Source of the DNA: an uncultured Solirubrobacter sp.
GTDB taxonomy: Bacteria; Actinomycetota; Thermoleophilia; Solirubrobacterales; Solirubrobacteraceae
Direction: 5' to 3'
Length of the DNA stretch: 8,524 nucleotides
Assembly: GCA_937871635.1 (NCBI GenBank)
Contig: CALMNS010000067.1
Location: 1 to 8,524, forward strand
The stretch's first letter is position 1, and the number at the start of each line of letters is the position of its first letter. The notes beneath the pieces are model-generated. The model was not told where the DNA came from, did not search any database, and saw nothing but the letters and a program-made list of their open reading frames with translations. Shown one piece after another: positions 5,576 to 8,524 of this stretch. A program made the position numbers and the translations under genes.

Positions 5576-6409
5576 ATGAGCCCCCGGTGGTCGTGGGCGG
5601 CGGCGCTGCTGCTGGTGCTCCTCGCGGGCTGCGGCGGATCTGACGCCCAGCCCTCCCAGCCCTCCCGTGCGACGCCGGGCGCGGGGCAGGGCAGCGCCCC
5701 GGCGGCCCGCACCGACCTCGAGGCGGTCGCCCGTCGTGCCGAGGTGCCCGTGCTCTGCTACCACCAGATCCGGCGCGCCACGGCGGCCGACGGGGCGCAG
5801 GCCCGTCCCTACATCGTCGCCCCGGCCGTCCTGGAGCGCCAGATGCGGGCGCTGGCCGACGCGGGCTACCGCACCGTCACGGGCGACCAGCTCGTGGCCC
5901 ACGTCGCCCGCGGGGCGCCTCTGCCGCCCAAGCCGGTGCTGCTGACCTTCGACGACGCGACGGCCGGCCAGTTCACCGAGGCGCTGCCGATCCTGCGCCG
6001 GCACGGCTTCGTCGCGACGTTCTTCGTCATGACCGTCGTGCTCGACAAGCCGGGCTGGCTGACCCGCCGCCAGGTGCGGGCCCTCGACCGCGCCGGGATG
6101 ACCATCGGCGGGCACACCTGGGACCACAGCGCCGTGCCGGAGTACGGCGGCGGCGACTGGCGCGCGCAGATCGACGAGCCGACGCGCGAGCTCGCCGAGC
6201 TCGTCGGTCACCCGATCCGCCTCTTTGCCTACCCGTTCGGCGAGTGGGATCGCAAGGCAATCCCGCGCCTGTGGGAGGCCGGGTACGTCGCCGCCTTCCA
6301 GCTCGCGGACCCGCTCGACCGCGAGCACCCGCTGTGGAACCTGCGCCGGATCATCACGCCCGAGTGGAGCGGTCGCCGGCTCCTGCGCGAGATCGAGCGG
6401 CGCTTCTGA
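5576..6409 (+). CDS. Polysaccharide deacetylase family lipoprotein (NodB domain)
   Basis: A 277-residue lipoprotein carbohydrate esterase family 4-type enzyme, which would remove N-acetyl (or other acyl) groups from cell-wall or exported glycans. The signal peptide ends in a lipobox, LLAG-C19, then a Ser/Pro/Gly-rich linker to about residue 50, so the enzyme should be anchored outside the membrane. Part of the linker is coded by two tandem copies of the 9-bp unit CAGCCCTCC (5648-5665). The NodB domain shows the lead-in PVLCYHQI (58-65), TFDD (124-127; D126 the usual catalytic base, D127 a metal ligand), GHTWDH (179-184; metal ligands H180 and H184), and YPFGEWD (219-225). All metal ligands are present, so it should be active. 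ATG 5576 gives the lipoprotein signal; a TTG at 5564 is less likely. No good ribosome binding site is visible. Exact glycan is unknown. Confidence 0.93.
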   Translation: MSPRWSWAAALLLVLLAGCGGSDAQPSQPSRATPGAGQGSAPAARTDLEAVARRAEVPVLCYHQIRRATAADGAQARPYIVAPAVLERQMRALADAGYRTVTGDQLVAHVARGAPLPPKPVLLTFDDATAGQFTEALPILRRHGFVATFFVMTVVLDKPGWLTRRQVRALDRAGMTIGGHTWDHSAVPEYGGGDWRAQIDEPTRELAELVGHPIRLFAYPFGEWDRKAIPRLWEAGYVAAFQLADPLDREHPLWNLRRIITPEWSGRRLLREIERRF

Positions 6410-6437
6410 GCCGCGTGGCTCGGGGTGTCCCCGCGGC
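6410..6437. terminator. Weak bidirectional hairpin between convergent genes
   Basis: In the 38-bp gap between the deacetylase and RidA stops, GCCGCG (6410-6415) can pair with CGCGGC (6432-6437), with an inner GGG/CCC pairing. A 5-bp CGGGG/CCCCG hairpin with a 3-base loop (6421-6433) is an alternative. There is no T-run. It is plausible as a shared terminator. Confidence 0.35.
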
Positions 6438-6447
6438 GCTCCCACCC

Positions 6448-7140
6448 TCACGCTCCGTAGCGGGCCACCGCCTCGATCTCGACGAGCCACCCGGCCACCG
6501 GCAGCGTCGCGACCTCGAGCGCCGTCCGCGACGGGCGCACCGGGTTGACGACGACGGGCGGAGCGGGCGCCCCCGTGCCGCGCCGCTGCAGGATGGTCTC
6601 CTGCGTCTGCAGGTTGACGTTGGCGAAGAACTGCCGGTAGGCGCGGTTGAAGCCGGCGAAGTCCATCCGCTCCGCGCCCGGCGGGTTGTCCATGTACACC
6701 CGCAGGCTCAGGACGTCGCGCATCGTGAGCCCCACCCGGGCGAGGTTGTCCTGGATGCGCGCGAGGGCGTTCATCCCCTGCGCTTCGGTGATGGTCACGC
6801 CGTCGGTCAGCGTCCCGCCGGGGAACTGCTCCGGGTCGATGAACGCCTCCGGGCTCCCGGCGGTCGCCGCCGGGACGTTGAGCGCGGCCGGCCCCGTGCC
6901 GCTCGAGGAGTACAGGCTCGCGTTGCGCCCCACGGCCACGCCGCTGGCGATGAACGGGTCGGCGACGGTGGTGTCGATGGCGTGGACGGCCTGCTTGGGC
7001 CGCGGGGGCACCGAGGCCGTCGCGGGCTGCCTGCCCCCGAAGTCCCAGCCCAGCGGGAGCTCGTGGTTGGCGGCGGCGACGCCGCCGGCGAACGTGACCG
7101 CCGACAGCGCGGTCCCGGCGAGGAGGCGGACGGGCTTCAC
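6448..7140 (-). CDS. RidA family protein with N-terminal export signal
   Basis: A 230-residue protein. Residues 1-24 look like a Sec signal peptide (basic KPVR, a hydrophobic alanine/valine-rich core, then AAA). A linker follows to about 48. A YjgF/YER057c/UK114 (RidA) domain fills 50-230, with FIASGVAVGRNASLYSSSG (63-81), a helix MNALARIQDNLARVGLTMRD (123-142), the strand SLRVYMDN (145-152) and the family ending SRTALEVATLP (204-214) then VEIEAVA (220-226). R205 and E221 line up with Arg105 and Glu120 of E. coli RidA, so imine/enamine deaminase chemistry is plausible. Typical RidA is about 130 residues and cytosolic; this one is longer, with an insert around 81-110. GTG 7140 has GAGG six bases before it, overlapping the stop of the oxidase gene eight bases upstream, which indicates translational coupling. 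It probably hydrolyses imines made by that oxidase (inference). Confidence 0.9.
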   Translation of the reverse strand: MKPVRLLAGTALSAVTFAGGVAAANHELPLGWDFGGRQPATASVPPRPKQAVHAIDTTVADPFIASGVAVGRNASLYSSSGTGPAALNVPAATAGSPEAFIDPEQFPGGTLTDGVTITEAQGMNALARIQDNLARVGLTMRDVLSLRVYMDNPPGAERMDFAGFNRAYRQFFANVNLQTQETILQRRGTGAPAPPVVVNPVRPSRTALEVATLPVAGWLVEIEAVARYGA

Positions 7141-7146
7141 CGGGGA

Positions 7147-7150
7147 CCTC
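7147..7150 (-). promoter_or_regulatory. Ribosome binding site of the RidA gene overlapping the oxidase stop codon
   Basis: GAGG on the minus strand, six bases before GTG 7140. The oxidase TGA (7151-7149) lies within it, so a ribosome ending there could restart on the RidA gene. Confidence 0.65.
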
Positions 7151-8524
7151 ACGCCGTCGCCAGGACGCGGTCGTGGAGCTCGGTGACGACCTTGCGCGCG
7201 GAGTCGATGGCGCCCGACTGCCACGCGATGTAGTAGCTCAGGTGGTCCCCCGCGAAGTAGGTGTGCCCCTCAGGCTGCAGCAGCAGCTCGTACTGCCCGG
7301 CGGTGCGCGACGGCCAGCTCACCCACCCGCCCTGGGAGTAGCGCGTGCGGTGCCAGGCGACGGAGAAGTGCGAATCCAGCTCGGTCTCGTAGGGGTCGCC
7401 GTGGATCTTCTTGCCCTGGGCGACGGCCCGCGCGCGGCGCTCCTCGGGGGTCAGGCGGCTGTAGGTCTCGGCGTTGGCGCCGAAGTTGTAGTAGCCGATC
7501 ACCGTCCCGCGCCGGCCGAGGTAGCCGTAGGACGGGTACCAGATCGTCGACAGGTCGAGGTTCGTGTTCGTGATCCCGCCGAGGATGTCCTCGTCCTCCT
7601 CCCAGAAGCGCCGGCGATACTCGAGGCCGATCTTGCCGACGGACACGCCGACGGCGTAGGCGATCGCCGCCTTGACCGGGTCCGAGAAGTCGCTGGGAAC
7701 GTCCTTGAGGACCATGGGCGGGATCGTGCACACGCAGTAGTCCCCCGAGACGGGGCCGCGGCGGCCGGCCACGCGCACTCGACGCCCGTGGCGGTGTTGG
7801 CGATCTCCCGCACCGGTACGTCGTAGTGGATGCGCCCGCCCTGGCCCTCGACCGCCTTGGCCAGGGCGTAGGGGATCCGGTCCATGCCGCCGACGGGCTG
7901 GTACATGAGCATGGCCTGGTCCCAGGAGCTCTCGAACGCGAAGTACCGCCCGATCTGGCTCTGCAGCAGGTCGGCGAGGGCGAGCGGCGGTCCGAGCGCC
8001 TCGCCCTGCTGCGTGCCCGCCCCGGGGCCGACGGCGTAGCCGCGGCGGTCGGAGCCCGTGTAGCGCCACGAAGCGGCGGCGTCCCCGTCGACGCGACCGC
8101 CGATCGCCCCGAAGCTGCGCAGGAACGCCAGAAGGCGCTCCTTGTCCTCGGCGCTGAGCGCGCTGTCGAGCGCGCCCTGGTCGGTCGCCTTGGCCAGCAG
8201 CTCAGAGACGTAGCCGTAGTGGTCGGCCTTCGCGGTGCGGCGGCGGAGCTTCTGGCCGCTGAGCGCGCCGACGTCCTCCTGGTAGTAGTACGCGTCCTCG
8301 TTGGCGTTCGTGAAGACCTCGACCGGGACGCCGAGCTCGCGGCAGTAGTCGATCGTCACCATGTGCTGGGCCAGGCGCGCGGGCCCGCAGTTCATGTACT
8401 GGTCTCCGGAGAAGCCCGCGCGCTGCGTCCGGCCGTCGAGGTCGGTCTCCGTCGTCCCGCCGCGGGCCGTCCAGTTGCGCCCGCCGGGCCGGCCGCGCGC
8501 TTCGAGCACGGTGCAGCGATACCC
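7149..8524 (-). pseudogene. FAD-dependent (flavin monoamine oxidase-like) oxidoreductase, frameshifted, 5' end outside window
   Basis: About 458 codons of a flavin amine oxidase are visible. The start and the GxGxxG nucleotide-binding loop lie beyond the right edge. The first visible residues, GYRCTVLEARGRPGGRNWT, are the end of the Rossmann motif and the RxGGR segment. Further on come YMNCGPARLAQH, GGMDRIPYALAKAVE with the strand IHYDVPVREI, then VCTIPPMVLKDVP. The C-terminal FAD site is YFAGDHLSYYIAWQSGAIDSAR followed by a helix to the stop, closely as in COG1231 amine oxidases. Such enzymes oxidise amines or amino acids to imines and make hydrogen peroxide. The frame changes near 7778: bases 7779-8524 read in one frame and 7149-7778 in another, each matching the family up to the junction. 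Unrepaired, translation would run on to a stop at 7499 as junk. This could be a true mutation or a sequencing error in a G-run. It heads the operon with RidA. Confidence 0.85.
7776..7780 (-). other. Frameshift site in the flavin oxidase gene
   Basis: On the minus strand the sequence reads ...GGC GTC GAG TGC GCG TGG. Adding one G after GAG gives GTC GAG GTG CGC GTG GCC GGC, which joins the upstream frame (ANTATGVE) to the downstream frame (VRVAGRRGPVSGDYCV) without a gap. The site is therefore best explained as loss of one G in a GG pair; a net +2 change fits equally in frame but needs more events. Confidence 0.75.

Noticed and set aside
8041..8300. Inserted or foreign segment in the oxidase gene
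   Set aside because: The region has fewer obvious amine-oxidase motifs, but it keeps the frame and GC-rich third positions and is consistent with the variable substrate domain of the family.

Overview
The window is very GC-rich, gene-dense bacterial DNA. Third codon positions are almost all G or C, several starts are GTG, and strong GGAGG-type ribosome binding sites are common. Base composition plus gene content (a DUF2294/MpsC-like protein, a small exported protein with a conserved-looking core, and a bacterial UBP zinc finger) suggest a high-GC actinobacterium. My best guess is Thermoleophilia/Solirubrobacterales (Solirubrobacter, Conexibacter, Patulibacter type). That placement is inference from general resemblance, not a search result.

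Layout from left to right. A minus-strand pair comes first: a UBP-type zinc-finger protein (75-392) and a PhnB-like VOC protein (513-998). A small exported protein of unknown function (1130-1477, plus) converges on a DUF2294/MpsC-like protein (1491-1937, minus). The DUF2294 gene is divergent from an aldo/keto reductase (2017-3105, plus). A perfect hairpin terminator separates that reductase from a convergent dodecin-like gene (3148-3363, minus), which lacks the usual flavin-stacking tryptophan. Across a 226-bp divergent intergenic region lies a sugar-porter-like MFS transporter (3590-5227, plus). It is translationally coupled through an ATGA overlap to a small winged-helix-like protein (5224-5520). 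Next is a lipoprotein polysaccharide deacetylase (5576-6409, plus).

The right end is a minus-strand operon. A FAD-dependent amine oxidase-like gene (7149 to beyond the right edge) carries a one-base frameshift near 7778. Just after it comes a RidA-family gene (6448-7140) with an N-terminal signal sequence. Flavin amine oxidases make imines and RidA proteins hydrolyse imines, so the two would form an oxidation-then-hydrolysis pair, possibly outside the membrane. This is the most coherent functional unit in the window, and the frameshift decides whether it still works in this strain.

The other genes look like single-gene or two-gene accessory/housekeeping units. I see no tRNA, rRNA, CRISPR array, insertion sequence, phage gene or attachment site. 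I found no clear evidence of a wholly new multi-gene system. The best leads are the exported RidA/oxidase pair, the transporter/winged-helix coupled pair and the tryptophan-less dodecin.
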